A DNA stretch of 64,000 bases from Mycolicibacter virginiensis (lineage in GTDB: Bacteria > Actinomycetota > Actinomycetes > Mycobacteriales > Mycobacteriaceae): contig NZ_CP092430.2 of NCBI RefSeq assembly GCF_022374935.2, positions 1,550,001 through 1,614,000 on the forward strand. Direction: 5' to 3'. Below are positions 44,994 to 54,554 of this stretch, one piece after another. The translations under genes were made by a program, and so were the position numbers. Position 1 is the stretch's first letter, and each line of letters opens with the position of its first letter. The notes beneath the pieces were generated by a model. That model made no database searches and had not been told where the DNA came from. It saw only the letters and a program-made list of their open reading frames with translations.

Positions 44994-47344
44994 CGACATC
45001 ACCGGCCACTGACCCCTCCGGCTCCACGGCATCCGCCGACACCCTGGTCTTGGCCTACGTGTCGTCGCCGATGGAGGCCGACCTCGTTCACGAGTGGCTG
45101 GAACGGTACCGGGACGGCCGCCGCGGCGACCGCATCGAACTGCTGGAGCTCGACCCGTCGCAGCGCTCGCCCGGCGCGATGGCTCGGCTGGTCGGGCACC
45201 TCGAACGCGACGAGCGGCGGTCGATCCTGCCGGTGCGGGTCTTCTGGATGCCTCGCGCCGAAGCCTCCGCTCTGAAGCGGGTGGCCGCCTTGCTGCCCGG
45301 CCGCAATCCGTATCGGCCCAGCGAACGCCAACAGCGCCAGATCCTGCGTACCGAGTCGTCGCTGGCCCGCGTCGTGGTGGGTGAGCCGGCCAGCGTCGCC
45401 GACCTGCGCAGCCAGTGGAGTGAGAACACTGTCGGTGAGAACCCGCGGGACTTCGCGCATTTCGTCACGCGCCGAGCAGTGCTGGCGCTGGAGCGCGCCG
45501 AGAACCGGATCCTGGGCCCGCAGTACAAGTCCCCGCGGCTGGTGAAACCGGAGATCTTGGCGTCCACCCGATTCCGCGAAGGACTGGAAGCTATTCCGGG
45601 CGCCACCGTCGACGAAGCCGGCAAGATGCTCGACGAGCTGTCCACCGGCTGGAGTCGGGTCTCGGTGGACATGGTCGCCGTCTTGACCCGGATGCTCAGC
45701 CGCGGCTTCGACCCCGAGATCGACTACGACGAGTATCAGGTCGCCGCATTGCGCACTGCCTTGGAGAACCACCCGGCGGTGCTGCTGTTCTCCCACCGGT
45801 CCTACATCGACGGCGCGGTCATGCCGGTGGCGATGCAGGAGAACCGGCTGCCGCCGGTCCACGTCTTCGCCGGTATCAATCTGTCGTTCGGATTGATGGG
45901 GCCGTTGCTGCGCCGCTCCGGCGTCATCTTCATCCGCCGCGGCATCGGCAACAACCCGCTCTACAAATACGTGCTCAAGGAGTACGTCGGCTATGTGATG
46001 GAGAAACGGTTCAACCTGAGCTGGTCCATCGAGGGCACCCGGTCGCGTACCGGCAAGATGCTGCCCCCCAAGCTTGGGCTGATGACCTACGTCGCCGACG
46101 CCTACCTGGACGACCGTACTGAAGATGTTCTCCTGCAGGGTGTTTCGATCAGTTTCGACCAGCTGCACGAGACCGATGAGTACGCCGCCTACGCCCGGGG
46201 CGGGGAGAAGACCCCCGAGGGGATTCGCTGGCTCTACCGCTTCATCAAGGCGCAGGGCGAACGCAACTACGGCAAGATTTACGTGCGTTTCCCCGAGGCC
46301 GTATCGATGCGCCAGTACCTCGGCGCCCCCGACAGTCAGACGGCGACCGATCCGGACGCCAAGCGGCTGGCCATGCAGAAGATGGCCATCGAGGTGGCCT
46401 GGCGGATCCAGCGCGTCACCCCGATCAGCGCGACCGGCCTGGTGTCGGCGTTGCTGCTGACCACGCACGGGCTGGCATTGACGCTGGATCAGATCCACCA
46501 TTCGCTGCAGGCCGGCCTGGATTACCTGGAACGCAAGCAGACTCCGATCTCCACCAGCGGGTTGCGGCTGCGCAGCCGCGACGGGGTCCGCGCTGCGGTG
46601 GATGCGTTGTCCAACGGGCACCCGGTCACCCGGGTCGACGGCGGGCGCGAGTCGGTGTGGCGGATCGCCCCCGAAGACGAGCACGCCGCGTCGTTCTACC
46701 GCAACTCGGTGATCCACGCCTTCCTAGAGACCTCGATCGTCGAGCTGGCCCTGGCGCACGCCGGCCGCGGCGAGGGCGATCGGCTGGACGCGTTCTGGAC
46801 GCAGGCGATGCGGCTGCGCGACCTGCTCAAGTTCGACTTCTACTTCGCCGACTCCGCGTCGTTCCGCGACAACATCGCCGAGGAGATGTCCTGGTTCGGT
46901 GACTGGCAGGCCCGGGTCGGCGCCGGTGGCGCCGAGATCGACGGCATTCTCTCGGAGAAGACTCCAGTGACCTCCGACGTCATGCTGCGGGTGTTCTTCG
47001 AGTCCTACGCGATCGTTGCCGATGTGCTCTGCGACGCACCGGTCGACATCGGCGAGAACGAACTGACGCAGTTGGCCTTGGGGGTCGGCCGCCAGTACGT
47101 GGCGCAGGGACGCGTTCGCAGCAGCGAATCGGTGTCCACCCTGCTGTTTGCGACGGCCTGTCAGGTGGTCGCCGATCAGGGCCTGCTGGAGCCCGCGCCG
47201 GATCTGGCGGGGCGGCGCAAAGCGTTCCGATCTGAACTGCGGGGGATCCTGCAGGACTCCGACCACATCGCCCGCATCGCCCGGGAGGCGTTTGCCGCCC
47301 GGGACATGGAGGTGCGACGGCATTGGCGGGGTATGAGCCGCTAG
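44990..47344 (+). CDS. plsB2: Glycerol-3-phosphate acyltransferase PlsB2
   Basis: A 784-residue membrane-associated GPAT that makes the first acylation of glycerol-3-phosphate. The catalytic His and Asp are H269 and D274 in SHRSYIDG, followed by IFIRR-GI, the glycerol-3-phosphate site [11 protein letters not shown] and later conserved RLAM motifs. Length and sequence fit Rv2482c. Starts with GTG overlapping plsC and completes the WS/DGAT-plsC-plsB2 operon, so one mRNA codes for the first and second acylation and an ester-forming step. Confidence 0.93.
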   Translation: MTTSPATDPSGSTASADTLVLAYVSSPMEADLVHEWLERYRDGRRGDRIELLELDPSQRSPGAMARLVGHLERDERRSILPVRVFWMPRAEASALKRVAALLPGRNPYRPSERQQRQILRTESSLARVVVGEPASVADLRSQWSENTVGENPRDFAHFVTRRAVLALERAENRILGPQYKSPRLVKPEILASTRFREGLEAIPGATVDEAGKMLDELSTGWSRVSVDMVAVLTRMLSRGFDPEIDYDEYQVAALRTALENHPAVLLFSHRSYIDGAVMPVAMQENRLPPVHVFAGINLSFGLMGPLLRRSGVIFIRRGIGNNPLYKYVLKEYVGYVMEKRFNLSWSIEGTRSRTGKMLPPKLGLMTYVADAYLDDRTEDVLLQGVSISFDQLHETDEYAAYARGGEKTPEGIRWLYRFIKAQGERNYGKIYVRFPEAVSMRQYLGAPDSQTATDPDAKRLAMQKMAIEVAWRIQRVTPISATGLVSALLLTTHGLALTLDQIHHSLQAGLDYLERKQTPISTSGLRLRSRDGVRAAVDALSNGHPVTRVDGGRESVWRIAPEDEHAASFYRNSVIHAFLETSIVELALAHAGRGEGDRLDAFWTQAMRLRDLLKFDFYFADSASFRDNIAEEMSWFGDWQARVGAGGAEIDGILSEKTPVTSDVMLRVFFESYAIVADVLCDAPVDIGENELTQLALGVGRQYVAQGRVRSSESVSTLLFATACQVVADQGLLEPAPDLAGRRKAFRSELRGILQDSDHIARIAREAFAARDMEVRRHWRGMSR

Positions 47345-47411
47345 CGGGGCAGGCCACAACGTCGCCCGCCTGGTATGCGGCGCGGTGGGCGCGCACCATA
47401 CGCTGGGAGCC

Positions 47412-49412
47412 ATGACGGCTACTTCGGCGACCCGCGGCCGCGCGGCGATCTTGGTGCCGATGCTGGCCGGGTTGGCGATCCTCGCCGGGTGCATCGCCGC
47501 CGGGATCGGGGCGCTGTCGTTGGCCGATGCCCTGACCGCGACCGGCCTGCCCGACCCGGGCCCGGTGACCACGCTGGGACTGCCGTTCGTGCGGGCGGCC
47601 GGCGAGATGGCCGCGGCATTGGCGGTGGGATCGTTTCTGCTCGCGGCGTTCCTGGTGCCGCCGCAGGAAAGCGGGGTCCTTGACGTCGCCGGTTACCGTG
47701 CGCTGCGGTTGGGCACCGTGGCGGCGGGAGCCTGGGCGGTGTGTGCCGCGCTGCTGGTTCCGTTGACGATCTCCGATGTCTCGGGGCACCCGTTGTCGGA
47801 GTTCCTCGACCCGGCGACGGCCTGGTCGTTCGCCGGGCTGGTCGACACCGCGTCGGCCTGGCGGTGGACCGCGTTGGTGGCCGCGTTGGTGTCACTGGCG
47901 AGCCTGCCCGTGCTGCGCTGGTCCTGGACACCGGTGCTGCTGGCGGGATCGCTGCTGACCTTGATCCCGTTGGGGTTGACCGGGCATTCGGCCGCCGGCG
48001 GGTCACACGACCTGGCCACCAACAGCCTGCTCATCCACCTGATCGCCGCGGGCCTGTGGGCCGGCGGCCTGCTGGCGCTGCTGGTCCACGCGATCCGCGG
48101 CGGGGAACACGCCGCCCTGGCGGCACGGCGCTTCTCCACCGTGGCGCTGTGGTGCTTCGTGGCGATGGGCCTGTCCGGAGTGCTCAACGCGCTGGTTCGC
48201 CTGACCCTCGCCGATCTGTTGACCACGCCGTACGGCCAATTGGTGGTGGCCAAGTTCGTCGCCCTGTGTGTGCTCGGCGCCCTCGGTGCCTGGCAGCGGC
48301 GCCGCGGGGTGGCCGCACTGCAGGAAGACCCGAACAAACGCGGCCCGCTGATCCGCCTGGCGCTGACCGAGGCCGTCGTCTTCGCGCTGACCTTCGGCGT
48401 CGCAGTGGGGCTGGGCCGCACCCCGCCACCCCCGCCGACGGTGCTCAACCCGTCGGTCCCGATGGTCAAGATCGGCTACGACTTCGCCGGCCCGCCGACC
48501 GTGGCCCGGATCCTGTTCGACTGGCGATATGACGTCGTCTTCGGCACCGCCGCGATAGTCCTGGCCGGCGTGTATCTGGCCGGGGTGCTGCGGCTGCGCC
48601 GCCGCGGTGACGCCTGGCCCGCGGGCCGCACCACCGCCTGGATGCTGGGCTGTCTGACCCTGCTGTTCGCCACCTCGTCGGGCACCGGTCGCTACATGCC
48701 GGCGATGTTCAGCATGCACATGGCCGTGCACATGCTGCTGTCGATGCTGGTGCCGATCCTGCTGGTGCTGGGCGGGCCGACCACACTGGCGCTACGGGCG
48801 CTGCCGGTGGCCGGTCGCGGCGAGCCGCCCGGAATGCGGGAATGGCTGCTGGCCGCGCTGCACAGCCGGGTCTCGCGGGTCCTCACCAATCCGATCATCG
48901 CGGCGGTGATCTTCGTCGTCGGCTTTTACGGGCTCTATTTCAGCAGCCTGTTCGACTCGATAGCCGGCAGTCACGCGGGGCACCTCGCGATGAATATCCA
49001 CTTCATCCTCAGCGGCTACCTCTTCTATTGGGTCGTGATCGGCGTGGACCCCACCCCACGGCCCATCTCGCCGCTGGCCAAGCTGGCGGTGGTGTTCGCC
49101 TCGCTGCCACTGCACGGCTTCTTCGGGGTCTTCCTGATGGGGATGCACAAGGTGCTCGGCGAGTGGTTCTACGGTGCGCTGGGCCTGTCCTGGCACACCG
49201 ACTTGGCCGGCGACCAGCACCTGGGCGGCGGCATCACCTGGTCGGCAGGCGAATTGCCCCTGCTCATGGTGATGATCGCGCTGCTAGTGCAGTGGCATCG
49301 CAGTGACCGGCGCACCGCCAAGCGGCTTGACCGCGCCGCTGACCGTGATGACGACGCCGAGCTGGCCGCCTACAACGCGATGCTGGCCGAGATGGCCCGT
49401 CGCGACGGGTGA
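47412..49412 (+). CDS. CopD-CtaG fusion membrane protein
   Basis: A 666-residue protein with about 14 membrane segments. The first half (~residues 20-330) is CopD-like with H-S-A-A-G-G and H-L-I-A-A-G-L-W-A-G-G motifs. The second half (~residues 370-620) is the caa3-type CtaG copper-delivery family with SMHMAVHMLLSMLVPI, NIHFILSGYLFYWVVIGVDP and LGEWFYGALGLSWH, whose His and Met residues bind copper. It resembles Rv0102. Probably helps to supply copper to cytochrome oxidase, and it might also serve the nitrite reductase at 33542. ATG 47412 has GGGAG just before it. Ends convergent with the TetR gene. Confidence 0.85.
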   Translation: MTATSATRGRAAILVPMLAGLAILAGCIAAGIGALSLADALTATGLPDPGPVTTLGLPFVRAAGEMAAALAVGSFLLAAFLVPPQESGVLDVAGYRALRLGTVAAGAWAVCAALLVPLTISDVSGHPLSEFLDPATAWSFAGLVDTASAWRWTALVAALVSLASLPVLRWSWTPVLLAGSLLTLIPLGLTGHSAAGGSHDLATNSLLIHLIAAGLWAGGLLALLVHAIRGGEHAALAARRFSTVALWCFVAMGLSGVLNALVRLTLADLLTTPYGQLVVAKFVALCVLGALGAWQRRRGVAALQEDPNKRGPLIRLALTEAVVFALTFGVAVGLGRTPPPPPTVLNPSVPMVKIGYDFAGPPTVARILFDWRYDVVFGTAAIVLAGVYLAGVLRLRRRGDAWPAGRTTAWMLGCLTLLFATSSGTGRYMPAMFSMHMAVHMLLSMLVPILLVLGGPTTLALRALPVAGRGEPPGMREWLLAALHSRVSRVLTNPIIAAVIFVVGFYGLYFSSLFDSIAGSHAGHLAMNIHFILSGYLFYWVVIGVDPTPRPISPLAKLAVVFASLPLHGFFGVFLMGMHKVLGEWFYGALGLSWHTDLAGDQHLGGGITWSAGELPLLMVMIALLVQWHRSDRRTAKRLDRAADRDDDAELAAYNAMLAEMARRDG

Positions 49413-49431
49413 GCCTGGTGCCGCGACCCGC

Positions 49432-50010
49432 CTAGGTGATCTGACCGGCCGCGGCGCGTACCGCCGCACGCACCCGGTCGGCAACGACCTGTGCCGAGGA
49501 GGTGTCGAGCTTGCCGTCGAGATGCAGGAAGGCCAGGCCGTGCACCAAGCCCCACACGGCGGTGGCCATCGCCTCCGGATCTGTCGATGGAAACACTTGC
49601 TGCACAATGGAATTCAGATACTGCTGGATCGCGGTGACCGCATCCACCCGCTCGGCGTTGCTCGGGTCGCACTGCTCGGTGAACATCACCCGGAACAGTC
49701 CGGGTCGGTCGAGCGCGAACTGGACGTAGGCGATGGCGATTGCGGCGAGGTCGTCCGCCGTCTTCGGCGCCGGATGTGCCGCGGCCAGGTCGGCGGCCAG
49801 TTCGCGGTACCCCACCGCGGCGATCGCCGACAGTAGAGCGTTGCGGTCGGCGAAATGTCGGTAGGGCGCCGCGGTCGATACGCCGGCGCGTCGGGCAGTG
49901 GCGCGCAGCGACAGTTCGGTGGCGCCGTTTTCCTCAAGGAGATCCATAGCCGCGCGTAGCAGGGTCCCGGGCAGGTCGCCGTGGTGATAGGTCTTGGTGG
50001 ACGCTGACAT
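49432..50010 (-). CDS. TetR-family repressor of a redox cluster
   Basis: A 192-residue TetR regulator with an N-terminal helix-turn-helix in residues ~33-56 (LSLRATARRAGVSTAAPYRHF) and the TetR_C_13-like C-terminal part (AIAYVQFALDRPGLFRVMF). It lies divergently from an SDR gene, with three palindromic elements between, and the same operator is found twice upstream of the OYE gene. The regulon is probably tetR, the SDR, the nitroreductase and the OYE gene. ATG 50010. Confidence 0.87.
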   Translation of the reverse strand: MSASTKTYHHGDLPGTLLRAAMDLLEENGATELSLRATARRAGVSTAAPYRHFADRNALLSAIAAVGYRELAADLAAAHPAPKTADDLAAIAIAYVQFALDRPGLFRVMFTEQCDPSNAERVDAVTAIQQYLNSIVQQVFPSTDPEAMATAVWGLVHGLAFLHLDGKLDTSSAQVVADRVRAAVRAAAGQIT

Positions 50011-50023
50011 CTGTGGTTACCCC

Positions 50024-50042
50024 GTGTTGACGCCGCTTACAT
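50024..50042. promoter_or_regulatory. Operator copy A (TetR/SDR intergenic region)
   Basis: GTGTTGACGCCGCTTACAT; on the minus strand it begins ATGTAAGCGGCGTCAACAC. Matches the family of four sites with core GTAAGC(G/A)(C/G)(C/T)G(C/T)(T/C)AACA and sits just upstream of the TetR start, so it may give autorepression. Confidence 0.65.
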
Positions 50043-50048
50043 GAGCTC

Positions 50049-50058
50049 CTAACGTTAG
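50049..50058. promoter_or_regulatory. Short perfect palindrome between operator copies A and B
   Basis: CTAACGTTAG is a perfect 10-base palindrome and shares CTAAC with copy B. It may be a half-strength site or part of a larger TetR binding region. Confidence 0.35.
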
Positions 50059-50070
50059 CAGCAAGCGCGG

Positions 50071-50087
50071 GTAAGCGCCGCTAACAT
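50071..50087. promoter_or_regulatory. Operator copy B over the SDR promoter
   Basis: GTAAGCGCCGCTAACAT: near palindrome (GTAAGCG/CGCTAAC). TAACAT at its right end (50082-50087) fits a -10 element for the SDR gene at 50125. Confidence 0.7.
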
Positions 50088-50124
50088 TGGGCCTTTGCGG
50101 TGACAAATCGAAGGAGACCTTGCA

Positions 50125-50955
50125 GTGACCTCACCCCGAACGATCGTGATCACCGGCGCCAGTGACGGCATCGGTGCCGTCGCAGCGCGTGCCTTGGCTG
50201 GACCGGAGGTCAACCTCGTTGTCGTCGGCCGCTCGGCGCAGAAGTTGGCGCCGGTCGCCTCCGATGCCGGTGCCACCGCGCTGACCGCTGATTTCGCCGA
50301 TTTGGACCAGGTCCGCTCGTTGGCGGAACAGATCCGCGAACAGGTCGGCGCCATCGATGTCTTGCTGAACAACGCGGGCGGAACGTTCGCCCCGGGTCTG
50401 CGTACCGCCCAGGGGCATGAACCCAACTTCGGGATCAACCACCTCGCACCCTTCCTGCTGACCAACCTGCTGCGCGATCGGCTGGCCGCCGCCGGTGGCG
50501 CGCTGGTGCTGAACACCTCCAGCGTCGGAAACCGGTTCGGGCACGTCGACCTCGACGACCTGGACTACCGGCGCCGGCGTGCCTTCGAAACGCGGGCCTA
50601 CGGGACCAGCAAGCTGATGAACATCTTGTTCACCCGCGGCATCGCCCAGCGCTGGGTTGGCGACGGAATCATCTCCGCGGCAGTGCATCCCGGTCCGGTC
50701 GCGACCAGCTTCGGGCGGGACTCCTGGTTTGTCGGCCTGCTCTACCGCACTCCGCTGCGCCACCTCGCGACGATTACCCCGGCCGAGGGGGCCACGCCGT
50801 TGATCGAACTGGCCAACCGTGGCGCCGACCCCGAGATCAACGGCGTCTATTTCGACCGCCACCGCGCCAACGGCCGCGAGAATCGGCAAGCCCACGACCC
50901 CAAGCTCATCGACGGGCTATGGGCCCGCTCCGTCGATCTCGTGGGCCTGGGCTGA
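50125..50955 (+). CDS. Short-chain dehydrogenase/reductase
   Basis: A 276-residue classical SDR. NAD(P) motif TGASDGIG at residues 10-17, NNAGG near residue 90, S in LNTSSVG, and Y159/K163 in YGTSK. It resembles the retinol-dehydrogenase/protochlorophyllide-like group (NFGINHLAPFLLTNLL). GTG start with AAGGAG 8 bases upstream. The last 39 bases overlap, on the opposite strand, the end of the nitroreductase gene, an unusual amount for convergent genes, so the very ends of the two proteins are the least sure part. Confidence 0.85.
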   Translation: MTSPRTIVITGASDGIGAVAARALAGPEVNLVVVGRSAQKLAPVASDAGATALTADFADLDQVRSLAEQIREQVGAIDVLLNNAGGTFAPGLRTAQGHEPNFGINHLAPFLLTNLLRDRLAAAGGALVLNTSSVGNRFGHVDLDDLDYRRRRAFETRAYGTSKLMNILFTRGIAQRWVGDGIISAAVHPGPVATSFGRDSWFVGLLYRTPLRHLATITPAEGATPLIELANRGADPEINGVYFDRHRANGRENRQAHDPKLIDGLWARSVDLVGLG

Positions 50956-51657
50956 TCGCCACGGCTGGTGGCCGAATCGATCGACGTGCACGACTTCCTC
51001 GATCGGCGGACGCTGGGTCGGGCCGTATCGCCCGCGAGCCCAACCGATCGGGATGATGCACACCGGCACCATCTCGGGCGGCAGCTCCAGCACGCGGCGC
51101 GTGCTACGGACCAACCACAACGGCAGCGTCTGCAGTGAGGCGCCTAGGCCCACGGCTCGGCACGCCAGGAGCAGATTCTGCACCGCCGGATAGACCGAAC
51201 CGTAGAACGACGAAACCCTTATCTGCGGCCACCCGACAGGCTGGTGTTTGAGGGTGCGCCGGTAGCAGGCCACCACCAGGGTGGGCAGTTCGTGGTAATG
51301 CTCACGCTGCCACTCGGACACCCGCAACTGGCGCCTCGTCGGCTCATCGGTGGCAGCGCGCCTGGCAAACCAGCCGAACAGCCTGAACGCCCGTTGGTAG
51401 CTGCGCACCAGGCGGCGCTTCTGCTCGGGATCGTTGACCACGACAAATGCCCAGTCCTGGCTGTTCGAACTGGTGGGAGCCTTGAGCGCGAGCGCAAGCA
51501 CTTCGCGCAGTAGTTCCTCGTCGACGGGGTCGAAGTGCAGCCGCCGGATCGCCCGCTGTGAGCGCATCGCCTCGGCGAGCGGCATATTCAATCCCGCGAG
51601 TGCCTCGGCGGCAGCAGGGGGTACGAAGGGGCTGGGGGACGAGTCGACGGGGGTCAT
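50917..51657 (-). CDS. Nitroreductase-family flavoprotein
   Basis: A 246-residue FMN-dependent nitroreductase-fold protein. The FMN site (RSQRAIRRLHFDPVDEE) is at residues ~32-48, with PTSSNSQDWAFVVV (residues ~62-75) and GSVYPAVQNLLLACRAVGLGASLQ (~155-178) as other conserved parts. The C-terminal GRYGPTQRPPIEEVVHVDR is typical of the family. It starts in an overlap with the OYE gene stop, so the two are co-translated. Substrate not known: a nitro-, quinone- or enone-like compound. Confidence 0.85.
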   Translation of the reverse strand: MTPVDSSPSPFVPPAAAEALAGLNMPLAEAMRSQRAIRRLHFDPVDEELLREVLALALKAPTSSNSQDWAFVVVNDPEQKRRLVRSYQRAFRLFGWFARRAATDEPTRRQLRVSEWQREHYHELPTLVVACYRRTLKHQPVGWPQIRVSSFYGSVYPAVQNLLLACRAVGLGASLQTLPLWLVRSTRRVLELPPEMVPVCIIPIGWARGRYGPTQRPPIEEVVHVDRFGHQPWRSAQAHEIDGAGP

Positions 51658-52934
51658 GGCTGCACCACCAGCGATTCGCCGTGCTCCAGGCGGGGGCCGG
51701 CGGTGCGTGCCTGCAGCCAGCTGCGGTAATGGCGAAGCGCGCGGCGCCCCAATACGGCTTCGAGGGCGTATGCGGTGAGCGGATGGACGCCGGGCCGGGC
51801 CCGCCTGCCCTTTCCCAGGCGGCGCAGCTGGTAGCGGACGCGGGCCAGAGCTACCGCTGAGGCGATCGCCTTGTCCTTGAAGCGGACCGGTTTGAGTTCG
51901 ACCGCGGCGTCAGTGCCCGCGCGCCATTTGTTGGGCAGATCGGGGTCCACGGCCAGCGCGGTTCCCATACCGACCAGGTCGATACCGCCGGCGAGGACTT
52001 CGTCGGCCACCGATCTGCGGACGATACCGCCGGTCAGCATCAGCGGCAGCGGACTGGACTGGGCCAGTTCCTCGGCGAGGGTGAGGAAATACGCCTCGCG
52101 GGCCCGCGTCCGCTCATCGGCGGCCTGACCGGTCATGGCGGGGCTTTCGTAGCTGCCGCCGGAGAGTTCGACCACCTCCACCCCCAGCGGCGCCAGCAGC
52201 CCGATCACCGTCGCGGCGTCGTCGGCGTCGAAGCCGCCACGCTGAAAGTCGGCCGAGTTGAGCTTGACCGCCACCGTGAACGCGGGGGACACCGACGAGC
52301 GGACCGCGCCGACGATGTCGAGCAGCAGGCGCGCCCGGTTCGCCAATGTTCCGCCCCATTGATCGGTGCGCTGGTTCGACAGAGGCGAGAGGAACTGCGA
52401 AATCAGATAGCCGTGGGCGGCGTGGATCTCGACTCCGTCGAACCCGGCCTGCTCTGCGCGTCGAGCGGTCTCGGCGAAGCGAGCGACGGTGGCGTCGATC
52501 TGCTGGGTGGTCATCGCGACGGGCTGGGCCAGCCGCGTGCTGTTGCGGCCGATATCCACGCGGATGGCCGAGGGCCCCCATGCGACACCGGGCATATTGG
52601 CCATCACCTGTCGGCCGGGGTGGTTGATCTGCATCCACACCCGTGAGCCGCCACTTTTCGCTGCGGCCGCCCACTGCCGGAACGGCTCCAGCGGCGTTTC
52701 CGAGTCGAGCACAACGCCGGCCGGTCCGGTCAGCGCCTCGGCGTGCACCATCACATTGCCGGTGATGATCAGCCCGACACCGCCCTGGCTCCACCGCCGG
52801 TAGAGCCGGAAGATCGCCTCGTCGGGCAGTTGACCGGCGACCGCCATGTTCTCTTCCATGGCGGCCTTGACCAGGCGGTTTTCGACGACGGAGCCGTTGG
52901 CCAGGCGTAAGGGCGTAAAGATGGTGGCGGGCAT
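51654..52934 (-). CDS. Old Yellow Enzyme-family NADH:flavin oxidoreductase
   Basis: A 426-residue OYE-fold protein. The active-site segment GFDGVEIHAAHGYLISQFLSP (residues ~165-185) and the FMN contacts around MQINHPGRQ (~102-110) and GGIVRRSVADEVLAGGIDLVGMGTALAVDPD (~305-335) are clear. There is no C-terminal NADPH/FeS half, so it is a small OYE, not a 2,4-dienoyl-CoA reductase; ~60 residues of basic C-terminal tail follow (GKGRRARPGVHP). OYEs reduce activated C=C bonds. First gene of the OYE-nitroreductase operon, with operator copies C and D just upstream. Confidence 0.87.
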   Translation of the reverse strand: MPATIFTPLRLANGSVVENRLVKAAMEENMAVAGQLPDEAIFRLYRRWSQGGVGLIITGNVMVHAEALTGPAGVVLDSETPLEPFRQWAAAAKSGGSRVWMQINHPGRQVMANMPGVAWGPSAIRVDIGRNSTRLAQPVAMTTQQIDATVARFAETARRAEQAGFDGVEIHAAHGYLISQFLSPLSNQRTDQWGGTLANRARLLLDIVGAVRSSVSPAFTVAVKLNSADFQRGGFDADDAATVIGLLAPLGVEVVELSGGSYESPAMTGQAADERTRAREAYFLTLAEELAQSSPLPLMLTGGIVRRSVADEVLAGGIDLVGMGTALAVDPDLPNKWRAGTDAAVELKPVRFKDKAIASAVALARVRYQLRRLGKGRRARPGVHPLTAYALEAVLGRRALRHYRSWLQARTAGPRLEHGESLVVQP

Positions 52935-52955
52935 CGCACACTCCGGACGTGAGTA

Positions 52956-52972
52956 ATGTTAACAGTGCTTAC
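52956..52972. promoter_or_regulatory. Operator copy C upstream of OYE
   Basis: ATGTTAACAGTGCTTAC; on the minus strand GTAAGCACTGTTAACAT, with TAACAT at its end suited as -10 for the OYE gene at 52934. Perfectly inverted copy of the site B sense relative to its gene. Confidence 0.7.
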
Positions 52973-52990
52973 GTCAGGATAGGGGTCGAA

Positions 52991-53007
52991 GTAAGCGCCG
53001 TCAACAT
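52991..53007. promoter_or_regulatory. Operator copy D upstream of OYE
   Basis: GTAAGCGCCGTCAACAT, 18 bases beyond copy C and on the other strand. No plus-strand gene follows, so it is probably a second binding site that strengthens repression through copy C. Confidence 0.6.
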
Positions 53008-53029
53008 CGATCCTCGGGCTAGTGCTGGC

Positions 53030-54466
53030 CTATTCGTGCAGCCCCGCTTCGGCGATGGCCTCGGCCTCTTGCTCGGTGGCCACCGACGGCCCCGATCCGG
53101 GCAGGCGTTTACCGGCCGTCTCCGGGGTGAACCACACCGTGATTGCGCCGATGACGCCCGCGCCCATCAAGAGGTAGGCCGGCAACATCACGTTGCCGGT
53201 TCCCGACACCAGGGTCTCGGCGACCAGGGGAGTGGTGCCGCCGAACACCGAGACCGAGATGTTGAATCCGATCGCCACCGCGAAATAGCGCACCCTGGTG
53301 GGGAACAGCGCGGGCAGCGTCGACGGCGTGGTGCTGTAGAAGCACAGCAGCATGACACCGATGAGCAGCACACCGAGCAGTCGCAGCGGGTAGCTGCCGC
53401 CCTGGCGGATCAGCAGGAAGGCGGGAACAGACCCCACGATCAGTAGAGCGCTGCCGGTCCACAGAATCGGTTTGCGGCCGATGCGGTCGGACAATTTCGC
53501 CAGCGGCAACACGGCGACCAGCATGAACACCAGTGCCACCACGATCATCGTCAGTCCGCGGCTGCCGCTGATGCGACCGACCTGTTTGAAGTACGTGGGC
53601 AGATACCCGGTGAGCATGTAGTTGGTGACGTTCTCGGCCAACACCAGGCCCATGCAGATCAGCAGACCCTTGCGCTGCCCGGTGACGGTCTGCTTGAACT
53701 GCAGCCACCCGTTGCTGTGGCCGGTGGCGGGTTGTTCGCTGAGCTGCTCGAGCTCTTCAAAGGCCGGTGACTCGTCGATGCGCAGCCGCATGTACAGCGT
53801 CACCATGGCCAGCGGCACGCCGAGTAGGAACGGGACTCGCCAACCCCAGTGCAGCATGTCCGAGACCGGCAGTTGGGTTTTGAGCACGGTCACCACCGCG
53901 GCGCCCGTGATGTAGCCGCCGAGTGTGCCCAGCGGTAGATACCCCGTCAGCGCGCCGCGGCTGCGGTCTGGGGCGTGTTCGCTGACGTAGGTCATGGCCC
54001 CGACGTATTCGCCACCGGTGGAGAACCCCTGCAAGATCTTGGTGACGATCAGCAGGATCGGGGCCCACACGCCGATCGTCTCGTACGAGGGCAGCAACCC
54101 CGTGATCGTGGTGCCCACCGCCATCAGGGTGACGGTCATGACCAAGACCCGCTTACGGCCGATGCGGTCTCCGAGCGCGCCGAAGACGATGCCGCCGAAC
54201 GGCCGCACCGCGAAAGCTGCCGCCAGCGTGCCGAAGGTGGCGATCAGGCCCACCGCGCTGGAACTGTCACTGGGGTAGAAAACCTGCGCGATGGTGGTGG
54301 CCAGGAAGCCGTAGATCCCGAAGTCGTACCACTCCATGAAGTTGCCGACGGCCGTGCCCGCGATCGAGCGCTGCATGGCCGCCGGATCCGAGACCCGGAT
54401 GTCGTCGCGTGCCCATGTGCTGCGGCTCGTGTGTTCACCGCTGCCGGACCGGCCTTTGGTATCCAC
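53030..54466 (-). CDS. MHS-family (ProP/ShiA-like) MFS transporter
   Basis: A 478-residue transporter with 12 membrane segments. MFS signature parts are GALGDRIGRKRVLV (~residues 85-98) and LSDRIGRKP (~310-318); GNFMEWYDFGIYGFLATT near residue 45 marks the metabolite:proton symporter (MHS) branch, which carries osmolytes, shikimate or organic acids. GTG 54466 is used because an earlier start would run back across the divergent lipoprotein gene. The stop lies 25 bases from operator copy D, but the genes converge, so it need not belong to that regulon. Confidence 0.83.
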   Translation of the reverse strand: MDTKGRSGSGEHTSRSTWARDDIRVSDPAAMQRSIAGTAVGNFMEWYDFGIYGFLATTIAQVFYPSDSSSAVGLIATFGTLAAAFAVRPFGGIVFGALGDRIGRKRVLVMTVTLMAVGTTITGLLPSYETIGVWAPILLIVTKILQGFSTGGEYVGAMTYVSEHAPDRSRGALTGYLPLGTLGGYITGAAVVTVLKTQLPVSDMLHWGWRVPFLLGVPLAMVTLYMRLRIDESPAFEELEQLSEQPATGHSNGWLQFKQTVTGQRKGLLICMGLVLAENVTNYMLTGYLPTYFKQVGRISGSRGLTMIVVALVFMLVAVLPLAKLSDRIGRKPILWTGSALLIVGSVPAFLLIRQGGSYPLRLLGVLLIGVMLLCFYSTTPSTLPALFPTRVRYFAVAIGFNISVSVFGGTTPLVAETLVSGTGNVMLPAYLLMGAGVIGAITVWFTPETAGKRLPGSGPSVATEQEAEAIAEAGLHE

Positions 54467-54554
54467 CGCAAGCAACGTATACCAACCGCGCGCCCACTTC
54501 TCGTTGGCACCGCAAGAGCTGCCAGGCGGGGCGGTGGCCTCTACGATGGCGGGC

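Noticed and set aside
44999..46717. A 572-codon minus-strand frame opposite plsB2
   Set aside because: plsB2 has all catalytic motifs over this stretch; the antisense product looks like random composition.
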